A DNA stretch of 64,000 bases from CAXXIC01 sp049315325 (GCA_049315325.1 JBMOKJ010000004.1:186001-250000); one strand, 5' to 3'; shown: positions 27,402-37,549, numbered from the stretch's first letter. The notes: generated by a model not told the origin, from the sequence alone. Translations and numbers: made by a program.

Positions 27402-28862
27402 ATGAAAAAAGTATCAATTGTAATATTAATGACTTTGTGTTTTTATGCACAGTTATTTGCACAACAAAATATCACTTCTAAATTAACTAAACGAATTGAA
27501 ACGTACTTAACCGAATTCGAAAAAGTTGGTTTTGCAGGAACAGTACTTGTAGAACTTGACGGAAAGAAAGTTATTTCGAAAGGTTATGGATATAGAAACT
27601 TTGAACTCAAAGAAAAAAACATGCCAAATACCATATTTGACATTGGTTCTTTGACAAAACAATTTACGGCAGCAGCAATTCTAAAATTAGAAATACAAGG
27701 TAAATTAACCACATCTGATACTATTACAAAATACTTTCAAAATGTCCCTATTGATAAATCAACTATCAAAATTCACGATTTATTAAGACATCAATCAGGA
27801 TTAGACGGTGAAGTTGGCGAAGACTATGATTCAATTAGTGATCAAGATTTTATTGACACTGTTATGAAATCAACTTTGAAATTTAAAGTTGGTTCGGATT
27901 ATTCTTACTCAAACATAGGGTATAGTTTGCTTGCTCTTATCATTGAAAAAGTTACAGGACAAACTTATGAACAATATCTTTACGAAAACTTATGGAAACC
28001 TTCAGGAATGGAGGCGACAGGTTACAGTAGACCAAATTTGGATACCGATTTAATTGCTGTTGGTTATGGTAAAAACTATAAGAACTGGGGAAAACCAACG
28101 GAAAAAAAGTGGAATGGAAAATCTCCTTACCGTCACTTATTAGGAAATGGTGGAATTCTTTCAACTACAGAAGATATGTTTAAATGGCATAAATCTCTGA
28201 TGACAGAGAATGTTTTGTCAAAAGAAGCAAAAGAAAAATTATATCATCCAACAATTAGAGCAAACGAAAACAACAATGCCATTTATGCTTATGGCTGGGA
28301 TGTTTCCAAAACGAATAGAAATACTTATCGTGTATGGCATAATGGCACAAATAATATTTTTTATGCAGACTGTATGCGATTTATTGATGAAAAGACAACT
28401 TTGATTTTAATGTCAAACAAAACATTTAGAGGCACAGATCAACTTAACTTTGAAATTGCGAAAATAATTTTCAATAATAACTACAAAACAACTATTCCAA
28501 AACCTGACAATGAAACCAATCAAAAGTTTACTCAAGAAATAGTTGAAATTATTTTGAATAAAGGACTAGACACAGCTAAGTTAAAATACAAAAGCAGACC
28601 TTCAAAAACCGATGTCTTAGAATATCTTTTAAACAGAATGGCTTATGAACAATTATCGCAAAACAAATACGATGAAGCAATTGGCATTTTCACAATGAAT
28701 TGTATAGCCAATCCTAATTCATTTAATGCTTTTGACAGTTTAGCAGAAGCCTATATGATTAAATGCGACAAAGCATCTGCATTAAGAAATTATGAAAAAA
28801 GTTTACAATTAGATCCAACTAACGAAAACGCAGATGATATGATTAAAAAGTTGAAACAATAG
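27402..28862 (+). CDS. Secreted serine hydrolase (beta-lactamase family) with TPR tail
   Basis: A 486-residue protein with a signal peptide ending near LFAQQ. The S12 / class C beta-lactamase-like domain shows the SxxK nucleophile as S83 and K86 (GSLTKQF), the YxN motif as Y169-S170-N171, and HNG in place of the KTG box near residue 310. The C-terminal part (about 400-486) carries tetratricopeptide-like helices (EAIGIFTMNC...NPNSFNAFDSLAEAYM and ALRNYEKSLQLDPTNENA). Such proteins are usually peptidases or esterases acting on D-amino-acid or cell-wall compounds; being an antibiotic-degrading enzyme is not implied. It stands alone between intergenic repeats. Confidence 0.85.
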   Translation: MKKVSIVILMTLCFYAQLFAQQNITSKLTKRIETYLTEFEKVGFAGTVLVELDGKKVISKGYGYRNFELKEKNMPNTIFDIGSLTKQFTAAAILKLEIQGKLTTSDTITKYFQNVPIDKSTIKIHDLLRHQSGLDGEVGEDYDSISDQDFIDTVMKSTLKFKVGSDYSYSNIGYSLLALIIEKVTGQTYEQYLYENLWKPSGMEATGYSRPNLDTDLIAVGYGKNYKNWGKPTEKKWNGKSPYRHLLGNGGILSTTEDMFKWHKSLMTENVLSKEAKEKLYHPTIRANENNNAIYAYGWDVSKTNRNTYRVWHNGTNNIFYADCMRFIDEKTTLILMSNKTFRGTDQLNFEIAKIIFNNNYKTTIPKPDNETNQKFTQEIVEIILNKGLDTAKLKYKSRPSKTDVLEYLLNRMAYEQLSQNKYDEAIGIFTMNCIANPNSFNAFDSLAEAYMIKCDKASALRNYEKSLQLDPTNENADDMIKKLKQ

Positions 28863-29110
28863 TAATAAACAATGGACTACTGCTAACACACGCCTATTGG
28901 CATTGGCTGGCTAACGTGTATTCCGGCGGTTTTGCTCCCCCTGTTCATCGCAGCCTACAATAAACCGTGGCGCGGTCGTTTGGCGTAGCGTCCCCCATTA
29001 CCAAGGATATGAAACTAAAGAAAAACGATGTACAGTCGTTGGATCAGATGCCAATAATACGAAAGTGAAGGGCATAAAATTGTATATTGGCAAACGCTGT
29101 TTGCGCCCCG
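28863..29110 (+). repeat. Composite intergenic repeat including family A, copy 3
   Basis: 28949-28994 (CGCAGCCTACAATAAACCGT onward) matches 42197-42242. From 28996, AAGGATATGAAACTAAAG begins a family A copy that ends in GGCAAACGCTGTTTGCGCC at 29092-29110, an imperfect palindrome. The 29111-29283 rest is AT-rich leader of the next gene with no other feature seen. Confidence 0.65.
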
Positions 29111-29283
29111 ATGGGTGCTTTTTCAAAAAGGTATTATCTAAAAAAAACGATACGATCAAAATTTATACTGATTTTTAGAATTAGGTTCAAATGAATGAAT
29201 CATAAAACAAAACACGATAAGAACATTGAATAATGTATCTTCGAAATTTATCTTTTAAACTTTAAATATACTTTACAAATTGT

Positions 29284-29961
29284 ATGGGTAAAACAAACTT
29301 ACTAATTATATTATTCCTATATATTTCTATACGCATTTATTCCCAAGAGTGGTCTGTAAATTATTCCACAGGCTTTGGTACTTATAAGCTAAACGATATC
29401 AGAGATTTTCAACAATCTATTGTCGGACGTTACGGATTAAAGATAACAGATAGTTTTCACGGCTATATTACACACACAACATCATTGGCCTACACCGAGG
29501 GCAAGAATCAGTTTGGGTGCTTGTTTTCGTACTTGACCACAGGAGGTCGACTGCACAGAGCCGACTACTCTGGTTCGTACTCAGTGGATATGATCTTAAA
29601 TGGTTATCGTTACGGTGTGTTTTACAGAAAATATTTCAAAGCCGGACCAAACCCTGACAATTTATACATACAATTAACCACAGGGGTTTTGTCCACAGAT
29701 TTCAGAACCGAAGAACGTATAAACATATATGATGAAACTGCACTAAATTCGACCCTGCTTGATGGAACTTGCTTGTATATTGAACCCTCAGTTGGACAAA
29801 TTTTCAGAATAACCAAGCAGTTTAACCTCACGCTTGGAATTGGCTACGAAATTGATTTACCGGAAAAATTAAAGTTCGAGAGTCAAAAAACGAACATTAG
29901 TGCTGATTGGTCTGGATTTCGATTTTATGGAGGTATTATTTACATTATAAACACAAAATAA
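29284..29961 (+). CDS. Predicted outer-membrane beta-barrel protein
   Basis: A 225-residue protein with a hydrophobic signal ending near IRIYSQ. The rest alternates polar and aromatic residues in strands that end in aromatic positions, with the aromatic-rich GFRFYGGIIYIINTK tail, fitting a small outer-membrane barrel of about 8-10 strands. No named family is recognised. It starts a two-gene unit with the lipoprotein gene 7 nt downstream, so the two proteins probably act together at the outer membrane. The unit is flanked by family A repeats in the same orientation. Confidence 0.6.
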   Translation: MGKTNLLIILFLYISIRIYSQEWSVNYSTGFGTYKLNDIRDFQQSIVGRYGLKITDSFHGYITHTTSLAYTEGKNQFGCLFSYLTTGGRLHRADYSGSYSVDMILNGYRYGVFYRKYFKAGPNPDNLYIQLTTGVLSTDFRTEERINIYDETALNSTLLDGTCLYIEPSVGQIFRITKQFNLTLGIGYEIDLPEKLKFESQKTNISADWSGFRFYGGIIYIINTK

Positions 29962-29968
29962 CCTCCTT

Positions 29969-31903
29969 ATGAACCGCTTCAATTCTTTGTTACTATTGAT
30001 ATTCATATTTTTGTTTAGTACATGTGAATATAGTCCAGTAGGAAATAACTTCCTTAACTTAAAATCTCCTGAAGATAGGATACCTGTTGAAATTTCATTG
30101 AATGATGTCAACCCTTTGGATACAATATACATATATCAAAATACTAAATTTTCGATAAAAATAAAAAGCCCAAACGATTTAATCAAAGCTGATATACTTG
30201 TGGATGGTCAAGTTAATACTAGTATATGGGATACCACATTTGACTTTTCTCTAAGCCCTAGCAATTTAACTGAAGGAGTGCATAAGTTAAGTATAAAAGC
30301 AACATTTACCTCTGGCACTGGTAGTTTGGCAGAAATGGCAGGATTAGAGGGATATGGTGGCGATTTATCATGGAATTTGAGAGTAATATCAAATCCTGAA
30401 AACAATTTCAATCTTGGATACCGCCTTAATAAAGACGGTTTTGTGGAGGTTTTCTGGACAAACACTATTCCTGAGAGTATGATTGAAAAATATGTCATTC
30501 ATTCGGGGTTAACTCAAAGCAAAGACATTATCATTAATGACCCAAAGCAAAAATATTTTGTGGATTCAGGATATGTTTGCGGCTATGTGTATTACCAAGC
30601 CAGCACCTACCTCAAGGATGGAACCGTATTCTGGAAACAGTTCTCTTTTGAGAAACCAACTCCCACGCTCTCTTTTGAAAATATAGGCGTCAACAGACTG
30701 CGCATATATTGGAACAAGCCCTTTGCCAATGGGCGATACAAACTGTCAGGAGGCAATACCGTTTATGCATCAGACATCACAGATACCACCTTTACAACTG
30801 CTCAAATCTTTGGACCAAGTCGTCAATTCAATTTAGAAATCAAACCCAAATATTCTCAATTTGATAATACAAGCAATAAGTTTAGTGCATGGAATTGGTA
30901 TTCCCAAGGTTCAGCACTTGGTCTTCCAAATTGGCCATTATTTGCATATAATAAAAAAGACAACATCTTATATTCCAGCCAGTACAATGATTTAGTCGCT
31001 TTTGATGCAACTACAATGAATCAAATAAATAATGTATCAATCAATGGTAAAACATGGGGATTTATGTATGGCGGAAAAATAGCTACTGCGCCACACAATT
31101 CATCTGTGGCAGCCATGACCGGCGAAGAAACCTGGATTTATAAAGACAGCCATTTTGATAATTCAATTAAAATTCCGTCTTTACCTGGCGATGTCAACAC
31201 CAAATTGGCAGCAATAACGAGCGACGACAGGTTTTTTGTAGTATTAAATGGCAGTAATGTATGCTCTGTTTTTAACAGTACTACGGGTGCAAAAATATTT
31301 GAAATTCCATTCACCTACAAGACGATTTATTCCTTTCCAGAACTTACTACTGTATCCGAAGACGGAAAGTATTTTTGTGCATCGTCTGAAAATGGAATGG
31401 AAATCTTTCAAATAAACGGTACAACGGCAAATGTGATATATACAGACACAAGGTTTTACAAAGGAGCAATCTTTATACCATCTCAACCAAACACGATTCT
31501 TTTCAGGGTTGGGTCGGTAATCGAAGTCCGTCAATTGCCCGATTTCAGCATTATGCAATCATTCGACGTGTCAAAATATGGAGCTTTACTTTGTAATATC
31601 GATCCGGCAAGCCTAAATCTTCTTTATTTTCAAAACGACTCACTAAAGGTATGCAAGGTCAATAATTTATCAGAAACTTTATTTCAAATTAAAAGTGATG
31701 AACAAACGTGCAAAATGTATAATAATAAATTGCTGACCTTTGGCAGAGGTGCGACCTATTTGGACATAAGCCCTTATTTGAACAAGAATTATCTGAACTT
31801 AAAACCCAAAATCAAAAACAAACAAGAATTTCAAATCCCTGCTCTTCAGGATTTACACTCTCGTAGCAGAATTCTCAAAAAATTTAAAATCGCTAACTTA
31901 TAA
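29969..31903 (+). CDS. Surface lipoprotein with beta-propeller-like region
   Basis: A 644-residue predicted lipoprotein with a signal ending LFSTC, so the lipidated cysteine is about residue 19. Residues 40-150 look like a bacterial Ig-like domain (IPVEISLNDVNPLDTIYI and the following strands), 150-310 like fibronectin type III repeats, and 320-600 contains repeating four-strand blades (for example NILYSSQYNDLVAFDATTMNQ, then GKTWGFMYGGKIATAPHN) consistent with a WD40- or YVTN-like propeller. No active site is seen. With the barrel gene upstream it may form a surface-exposed complex. The partner function is unknown. Confidence 0.65.
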   Translation: MNRFNSLLLLIFIFLFSTCEYSPVGNNFLNLKSPEDRIPVEISLNDVNPLDTIYIYQNTKFSIKIKSPNDLIKADILVDGQVNTSIWDTTFDFSLSPSNLTEGVHKLSIKATFTSGTGSLAEMAGLEGYGGDLSWNLRVISNPENNFNLGYRLNKDGFVEVFWTNTIPESMIEKYVIHSGLTQSKDIIINDPKQKYFVDSGYVCGYVYYQASTYLKDGTVFWKQFSFEKPTPTLSFENIGVNRLRIYWNKPFANGRYKLSGGNTVYASDITDTTFTTAQIFGPSRQFNLEIKPKYSQFDNTSNKFSAWNWYSQGSALGLPNWPLFAYNKKDNILYSSQYNDLVAFDATTMNQINNVSINGKTWGFMYGGKIATAPHNSSVAAMTGEETWIYKDSHFDNSIKIPSLPGDVNTKLAAITSDDRFFVVLNGSNVCSVFNSTTGAKIFEIPFTYKTIYSFPELTTVSEDGKYFCASSENGMEIFQINGTTANVIYTDTRFYKGAIFIPSQPNTILFRVGSVIEVRQLPDFSIMQSFDVSKYGALLCNIDPASLNLLYFQNDSLKVCKVNNLSETLFQIKSDEQTCKMYNNKLLTFGRGATYLDISPYLNKNYLNLKPKIKNKQEFQIPALQDLHSRSRILKKFKIANL

Positions 31904-32020
31904 AACGAAACCAACGTAAAATCGGGCAGATATTGAGATAAGTTTAAGATAAAAAACAAGTTCTGAGCTCCAAATTATGACACGACTTAAATTGAGGAAC
32001 ACAATCTCACTTCAGCGTAG

Positions 32021-32132
32021 CCCCGTCACCATGGATAGGAAGCCGTAGAAAGATGATGTACCGTTGGCGAGACAGATCGAATGATAGGAGAGGGAAGGGA
32101 ATATAATTGCCAACTCGAACGCTGTTTGCGCC
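32021..32132 (+). repeat. Dispersed repeat family A, copy 4
   Basis: Core CCATGGATAGGAAGCCGTAG then AAAGATGATGTACCGTTGGCG, ending CGAACGCTGTTTGCGCC like copy 3. It lies between the convergent lipoprotein gene and the LytTR regulator gene. Confidence 0.75.
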
Positions 32133-32158
32133 TCTACGAAAGTCGATGAATTAGTTCA

Positions 32159-32872
32159 TTATTCATCTGTATCCTTCCCATCAATTCTTTTTCGTAAGTT
32201 TTCTTTGAATTGGTCACTGACTGGAATTTGAGTATTGTTATCAAAAACAACGTAGCTTCGTTCCAATAGATAGATTTCATTTAGATTTACGATAAATGAC
32301 CGATGAACTCTACAGAACCTGTCAGAAGGAAGCATCGTTTCCATGGATTTTAGGCTCATCTTGGTAGTGACTGGCTCGCTGTTGAGCAGGTGAATCTTGA
32401 TATATTCGTGCTGACTCTCGATGTATTTAATATGACTAAATTCGATACGAATAAGCTTGTATGCAGAGTTCACAAATAGGTGATTTGCGGTTTCAACGGG
32501 AGTATGCGATTTTAAACTGATCAGTGCATTCACACGATTGGCGGCTTTCAGCAGGTTGCTAAAGCTGATTGGCTTCAACAGGTAATCGACTGCCTCGACT
32601 TCGAATCCCTCCACGGCATATTCACTATAAGCTGTAGTGAAAACAATGTAGGGTTTCGCGCGCAACGATTTCACAAACTCCATTCCGCTGATGTCGGGCA
32701 TATTGATGTCGATGAACAAGAGTTGAATGTCGTTGTTGCTCATTACATCCATTGCCTCAAACGCATTGCGACACTCGGCCACTAGCTCCAGAAAGGGAAT
32801 TTTCTGAATGTAGCCGGCTATCTTCTTCACTGCTAATGGCTCATCGTCGATGGCGATACACTTTATCTTCAT
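32159..32872 (-). CDS. LytTR-family response regulator
   Basis: A 237-residue two-component regulator. The receiver domain (1-120) has the acidic pair D9-D10, the phospho-acceptor D55 in LLFIDINMPD and the KP lysine near 105 (LLKPIS). The C-terminal 135-235 is a LytTR DNA-binding domain (IKYIESQHEYIKIHL, then PSDRFCRVHRSFIVNLNEI). Its start overlaps the end of the kinase gene by 4 nt, so the pair is translated together. Its target is not shown; the TonB receptor and lipoprotein genes upstream on the same strand are the natural candidates. Confidence 0.93.
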   Translation of the reverse strand: MKIKCIAIDDEPLAVKKIAGYIQKIPFLELVAECRNAFEAMDVMSNNDIQLLFIDINMPDISGMEFVKSLRAKPYIVFTTAYSEYAVEGFEVEAVDYLLKPISFSNLLKAANRVNALISLKSHTPVETANHLFVNSAYKLIRIEFSHIKYIESQHEYIKIHLLNSEPVTTKMSLKSMETMLPSDRFCRVHRSFIVNLNEIYLLERSYVVFDNNTQIPVSDQFKENLRKRIDGKDTDE

Positions 32873-33885
32873 ACCGGAATGGTGAGTTTAACTTCAAATT
32901 CTGTCGGATTATCGACAATAGCAAATGTGTAGCGATTGCCATACAACAAGCTCAGGCTTTGCTGAATATTAGTGAGTCCGATGCCGGAATATTCGCTCTC
33001 GTTCTGCGATTTATTGGGATGTTTGCTGTTTCTGATGATGCAAACGAGAGAATCGCCTGTTGTTATTAATTCGAAATGAATATAGGACTTCAACGGATAG
33101 CAAACGCCGTGTTTGAAGGCGTTTTCGACCAGTGAAATAAAGAGCATCGGTGGAATTTTGATATCCGGCATATTGCTTGGGATAAGGGTTGTCACCACCA
33201 CTTCGTCGGAGTGTCGGAGTTGCATCAGCGCGATAAAGCTACGGATAAATTGAATCTCTTTGTGTAGTTCTATCTTCTGTTGAGCCGAATCGTAAAGTAG
33301 ATAGCGCATCAGTGTAGAGAGTCGCTCTACGGCTTCCTGCGCTTTCTCGGTGTCCATCTCTATCAATGAATGGATGTTGTTAAGCGTATTCATGAAAAAA
33401 TGCGGACTTACCTGATTCTTCAATAGCTCCAGATTGGTTTTGAGTTGATTGGTTTCGATCTCTTTTCTGATTTCTTGCTCGGAGGTCCATTTCGCAAACA
33501 GCTCCATCGCCGTGCTGCTGCCAATAATGAGTAATGCCAACAGCAGATTGTTGAAGATTGCCCCCAACAGAAAATGGATAGGAGGACGATTGTGTGGCGC
33601 ATTTCCCTGATGAATAACAAAGTCGATAAGGCTAATAGCCACGATCAACACACCCACCACGGTGGCATATTGGTTTCGTCGGTTCTTGAAGAGCAATTTG
33701 GGCACTAAAACCCATAGATTGATCACAAAAACGAGGAAGAGCAAGAATAGATTTATCCAATCTCCAATCATTTTGTGGGAGTCTGCTGGTGCTAGTTGAT
33801 CCATATTCCTCAAATACGGACCCAAGAAGACCAATGCCCAAAGGAGCGCATAAAACAGCAGCAGCTTATTTTTGAAGGTTTTCAT
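32869..33885 (-). CDS. LytS/YehU-type sensor histidine kinase
   Basis: A 338-residue membrane kinase. Four helices (about 8-24, 45-68, 75-95 and 105-130) form the sensor part without a large periplasmic domain. The His_kinase domain contains NQVSPHFFMNTLNNIHSLI with the phospho-accepting histidine near 161, an N-box in FISLVENAFKHG near 250 and a glycine motif GIGLTNIQQSL near 300. It partners with the LytTR regulator that overlaps its end, and lies 12 nt after the TonB-receptor gene, which points to one transcript. Confidence 0.92.
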   Translation of the reverse strand: MKTFKNKLLLFYALLWALVFLGPYLRNMDQLAPADSHKMIGDWINLFLLFLVFVINLWVLVPKLLFKNRRNQYATVVGVLIVAISLIDFVIHQGNAPHNRPPIHFLLGAIFNNLLLALLIIGSSTAMELFAKWTSEQEIRKEIETNQLKTNLELLKNQVSPHFFMNTLNNIHSLIEMDTEKAQEAVERLSTLMRYLLYDSAQQKIELHKEIQFIRSFIALMQLRHSDEVVVTTLIPSNMPDIKIPPMLFISLVENAFKHGVCYPLKSYIHFELITTGDSLVCIIRNSKHPNKSQNESEYSGIGLTNIQQSLSLLYGNRYTFAIVDNPTEFEVKLTIPV

Positions 33886-33897
33886 TGCAAGTGAGCG

Positions 33898-36249
33898 TTA
33901 AAATTGGAGTTTGTAAACCACATTTGGGAAAAATCCAAGTTGATAGGTTGTGTTTATGGACTTGTCTCGATCGTTGTAGTTTTGCGAAAAAACATTGCTG
34001 TGATTGGTCACATTTTGCAAATCTAATGAAAAGGATTGAGAAATCTTTTTCGTTCGGCTATTGTGTGTGTATCCCACCTTCAAATCGATGCGGTAATAGT
34101 CGGGATAAAACGCAGAATAAGCATCGGTAGAAAGGACTTCGTGACCGGCAGTATTAGATGCAGTCAAGTCGAATGGGGTGTAGGCTCTACCTCCGGCGTA
34201 GGTGCATTTGAGGTCGGCAGAGAATTTATTGAGCTTCGTGCTGCCTACTTTCCACTCTTTGCCAAATAGGGCGTTGTAGACAAATTTACCATTGAAAGCC
34301 GTGTTGTGCTCCACACCATCGCTGCCTTTGTATTTCGATTCGTAGAGCGACGATGTAAACAGGGCGTAATATCCTTTGCTGAAGAATTTTTCGATGGTGA
34401 GTTCAGCTCCGTAGTTTTTGCCAGTGCCGCTGTTGGTGAGGTGATCTTCGAGGTCAGTTTTGAAACTTGCTCCTGTGTTGAGCATCGAATAGCTGCTCGA
34501 GAAGTCATTGACAGGCACATCGTATAGATATTGATAATAGGTCTCTGCCTTCAAACGCCAATCTTTGAACGGCTGCCAATCGTAACCCAACACAAAGTGA
34601 TGGCTTTTGGTGAAATCTAAGCTTTTGTTGTTGTATTCATAAGTGCCATCTGTCAACTGAGTTTGCAGGAAATAGACATTGATTGGCTGCATTTGAGAGT
34701 GCAAACCATATCCAAAACTAAAGCTGCTTGTGTTGTTTAGATCGTATTTTAATCCAAAACGTGGCTCGACTGAGAATGAATTATTCAGGAAAAATTGTTG
34801 CGCATGGATGCCAGCATTCATTGTCAGTTTATCGCTGATGTTGTACTTGATGTGTGCAAATGCTTGACCTAATGCGGTATAGCTATCGTAATCCCAGCTT
34901 TGCCTCCAATTCTCCAAATCGTCTTTTCGGCTTCGGAGGTAGAGCGAAAGTTGCATCAACTCTGCTTGCGCACCCACTTTGATGAAGAGGCGAGAATTTA
35001 CCTTGGTGTTGTAGCTTGTCATGAAGTTGTAGCCCATTTTGGTGGTAATGTTCTCTTCCGTATTGTAGGTGCTGCCCGTTGGATTGATGGTGTAAGCCTG
35101 CTGATCGTTTTTAGAATAGTTGATGCCCAACGTGGAGTTCATATAAGATTTGCTGTTGAGTTGCTTGAAATGTTTCAACCCTACGATGCCAATCTGACTA
35201 CTTAAATCGTGCCCATCTCTACCGCCTCCATAGAGAGAGTTTCCGCCCCCGCTCGAAATGTCGATGCTGCTGGTAGCCAATATGCCAAAGAGCGTAAATC
35301 GCCCCAGTTTGGTGTCGCCACTGTTTAGTTTGAATGATAAATCTTGGTAAGAGGGCAAGGCGGTTGTGCCAATGTCTATACCCACTGCTTGTGCCACGCC
35401 TGCTAATGCGTAGCGATACCCGACCAAATACGAAGACCCTTTTTCTTTGTTGATAGGTCCTTCGGTGGTGGCTTCCAAGCCGGTGATTAACCCTGTTTGT
35501 AGTGTGGTTTCTCGCTTTTGGGTATTTCCTGATCGGAATCCTAAATCGAAAACTCCTGCAACGGCATTGCCATATTCAGCCGGAAAAGCAGAGGTAAGGA
35601 AATCTGAGCTTTTCAAAAGATTCGTGTTCAGTGCACTCACAGCGCCACCAGTAGTACCTACAGATGCAAAGTGATTCGGATTTGTCGCGTTCATGCCGTC
35701 GATTCGCCACAAAACGCCAACGGGAGAATTACCACGAATCACGATGTCGTTTCTACTGTCGTCGGGGGTGCTTACGCCTGCGAAATTTGCAGCCAATCGG
35801 GCAGGATCGCTTCGTCCGCCGGCATATCTGTTCACCTCTTCCATCGAAAACATCCGCGAGCTAATGGGAGCAAGGCTGTTGATTGTTTTGCTTTTGTCGG
35901 CTTTCACCACCACTTCGTTCAGGTTTTTCAGATTCTCCTCCATGGCAATGTCGAGGATGGTCTCTTTGCCGGAAGTTACTACGACATTCGGAATCAATAC
36001 ATCTTTGTAGCCGACGTACGAAATCTTAATCTCATAGCGTTCGGGCGCGATATCCGTCAATACATAATTGCCTTTTGCATCGGCACTCGAAGCCTTGGAG
36101 CCATTTTTGACGACGATTTGAACAATCGCTCCAGGCAATGGGGATTGAGAATATTTATCGGTAATGACACCTCGGATGTTTTGCTTGTTGTTTTGAGCAA
36201 ACGAGAGTTGGGTAATGAAAAGCATTATTATAAAAAGTATTTTTTTCAT
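33898..36249 (-). CDS. TonB-dependent outer-membrane receptor
   Basis: A 783-residue receptor: signal peptide (1-19, ending QLSFAQ), a carboxypeptidase-regulatory-like domain (about 25-100; GVITDKYSQSPLPGAIVQI), a plug domain (about 115-230; DIVIRGNSPVGVLWRIDGM) and a large barrel ending in aromatic residues (VVYKLQF). It imports a bound ligand across the outer membrane using TonB energy. It is not of the SusC length or context: no SusD follows. An ATG 14 codons upstream is possible, but the chosen start gives a clean signal peptide. Genes for a lipoprotein before it and a kinase-regulator pair after it are on the same strand. Confidence 0.9.
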   Translation of the reverse strand: MKKILFIIMLFITQLSFAQNNKQNIRGVITDKYSQSPLPGAIVQIVVKNGSKASSADAKGNYVLTDIAPERYEIKISYVGYKDVLIPNVVVTSGKETILDIAMEENLKNLNEVVVKADKSKTINSLAPISSRMFSMEEVNRYAGGRSDPARLAANFAGVSTPDDSRNDIVIRGNSPVGVLWRIDGMNATNPNHFASVGTTGGAVSALNTNLLKSSDFLTSAFPAEYGNAVAGVFDLGFRSGNTQKRETTLQTGLITGLEATTEGPINKEKGSSYLVGYRYALAGVAQAVGIDIGTTALPSYQDLSFKLNSGDTKLGRFTLFGILATSSIDISSGGGNSLYGGGRDGHDLSSQIGIVGLKHFKQLNSKSYMNSTLGINYSKNDQQAYTINPTGSTYNTEENITTKMGYNFMTSYNTKVNSRLFIKVGAQAELMQLSLYLRSRKDDLENWRQSWDYDSYTALGQAFAHIKYNISDKLTMNAGIHAQQFFLNNSFSVEPRFGLKYDLNNTSSFSFGYGLHSQMQPINVYFLQTQLTDGTYEYNNKSLDFTKSHHFVLGYDWQPFKDWRLKAETYYQYLYDVPVNDFSSSYSMLNTGASFKTDLEDHLTNSGTGKNYGAELTIEKFFSKGYYALFTSSLYESKYKGSDGVEHNTAFNGKFVYNALFGKEWKVGSTKLNKFSADLKCTYAGGRAYTPFDLTASNTAGHEVLSTDAYSAFYPDYYRIDLKVGYTHNSRTKKISQSFSLDLQNVTNHSNVFSQNYNDRDKSINTTYQLGFFPNVVYKLQF

Positions 36250-36316
36250 TTTTGATTTTTTTATATAATAAAACGACGACAGGTATAGCATACGCTGGCG
36301 TATTTTTATTTATGTT

Positions 36317-37549
36317 TTATTTAATACTTCTTACCAATCGAACATAATTCAGGACTCTTTCTTCACCTTCTCCCGTTCCAACGGTCTTCTTGTCGAAACG
36401 CACTGCACCAGCGCCATGAAGGTTTTCTCCGTTTCCATCTTCTGCCTGTCCAAAAGCCACATACCATGCGTAAGGATACGTGCCATTTGCCATTGACATA
36501 GCCGAAGTGCTTGTCCAATAATATGGATAGTCAGCCTTTCCTCCATCGTTTAGAATACTAGTACAACTGAATAGTGCATTGATTGCTGGACCAACATTGG
36601 TTGAGTTAGTTGCATAAGGCGAACGGGTGTAATCCACCAAGCTTTGAAGTTCTTTTGTATTGGGCAAACGCCAATCGTTGTGACCGAGATAATTTGCTTT
36701 ATTCTGCGTTTGAGCATAAGCCAATGCGTGTTCCCAATCCATACCCGAACCATTGTCGGCTTGTTGCCACATCAGGCCGGTAGCCAAATCGGAAATAGTA
36801 CCATTGTTGTTGTTTTGGAATAAATTGACACCATACGAAAGGTTGCCGCGTACACAACGAACCTGATGCATTGGACCAGAACTGATACTATACGATTTAA
36901 TATGTCCGGTGCCAAAATTTACGCCAAAAGCAAGTTCATCCCCGGCTGCTTCGCCGTGTCCACCGCTTATGTTGCCCAAAACTCCGGTATATTTGTCGCT
37001 ACTCCAAAAAATTGCGTGGCTCAGGTCTTGTTCATCTGTATATTTAATGTCAAAATATTCTGTATCAATATAAGGCCAACCTACACTTCCATTCCATAAA
37101 GAGTATAGCTCCTTTATGGTTGGCACTCGCCAATCGTTGTAACCACCATAGTTTTGTGTGTTTAAATTGTCAACTACGGTTTGGATTGAGGCCCAATAAT
37201 AAGTGCCACTGTCATAGGTTTTTTGCCAGGTTAAGCCTGTAACTTCGTCTTTTACTGTAAGTCCGTCGCTGCTTTTGGTGTAAAAGGGAGTTGTATGTGT
37301 AAACTGAGCATCTTGTCCGAAAAAGGCTTCGCCCAAAACAGGGGTGATAATGGTGCCTACACTATCCCATGATTTAGTTTGACTTGTGCCTACAATTGGA
37401 TAACAACCTGCATAAGCCGCTGCGCGCGGAACGACTTGTAAATCACCGGTAATTGTTGAAGTATCATCTTTTTTGCATCCTGCCAAACTCATGATCAGAA
37501 GGATTAAAATTACAACTAGAAAACTCAATTGATTTGCTTTTGATTTCAT
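36317..37549 (-). CDS. Lipoprotein with two DUF1566 (Lcl C-terminal) domains
   Basis: A 410-residue lipoprotein with signal ending LAGC (lipidated cysteine near 25). Two copies of the DUF1566 domain follow, each with the hallmark NDWRxPxxKEL: NDWRVPTIKEL near 138-148 and NDWRLPNTKEL near 293-303, and each introduced by a TGLxWQ segment. DUF1566 occurs in many surface lipoproteins and in the Lcl collagen-like adhesin of Legionella; its role is unclear. It starts a minus-strand series with the TonB receptor 67 nt downstream, so it may be a surface partner of that receptor. Confidence 0.82.
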   Translation of the reverse strand: MKSKANQLSFLVVILILLIMSLAGCKKDDTSTITGDLQVVPRAAAYAGCYPIVGTSQTKSWDSVGTIITPVLGEAFFGQDAQFTHTTPFYTKSSDGLTVKDEVTGLTWQKTYDSGTYYWASIQTVVDNLNTQNYGGYNDWRVPTIKELYSLWNGSVGWPYIDTEYFDIKYTDEQDLSHAIFWSSDKYTGVLGNISGGHGEAAGDELAFGVNFGTGHIKSYSISSGPMHQVRCVRGNLSYGVNLFQNNNNGTISDLATGLMWQQADNGSGMDWEHALAYAQTQNKANYLGHNDWRLPNTKELQSLVDYTRSPYATNSTNVGPAINALFSCTSILNDGGKADYPYYWTSTSAMSMANGTYPYAWYVAFGQAEDGNGENLHGAGAVRFDKKTVGTGEGEERVLNYVRLVRSIK

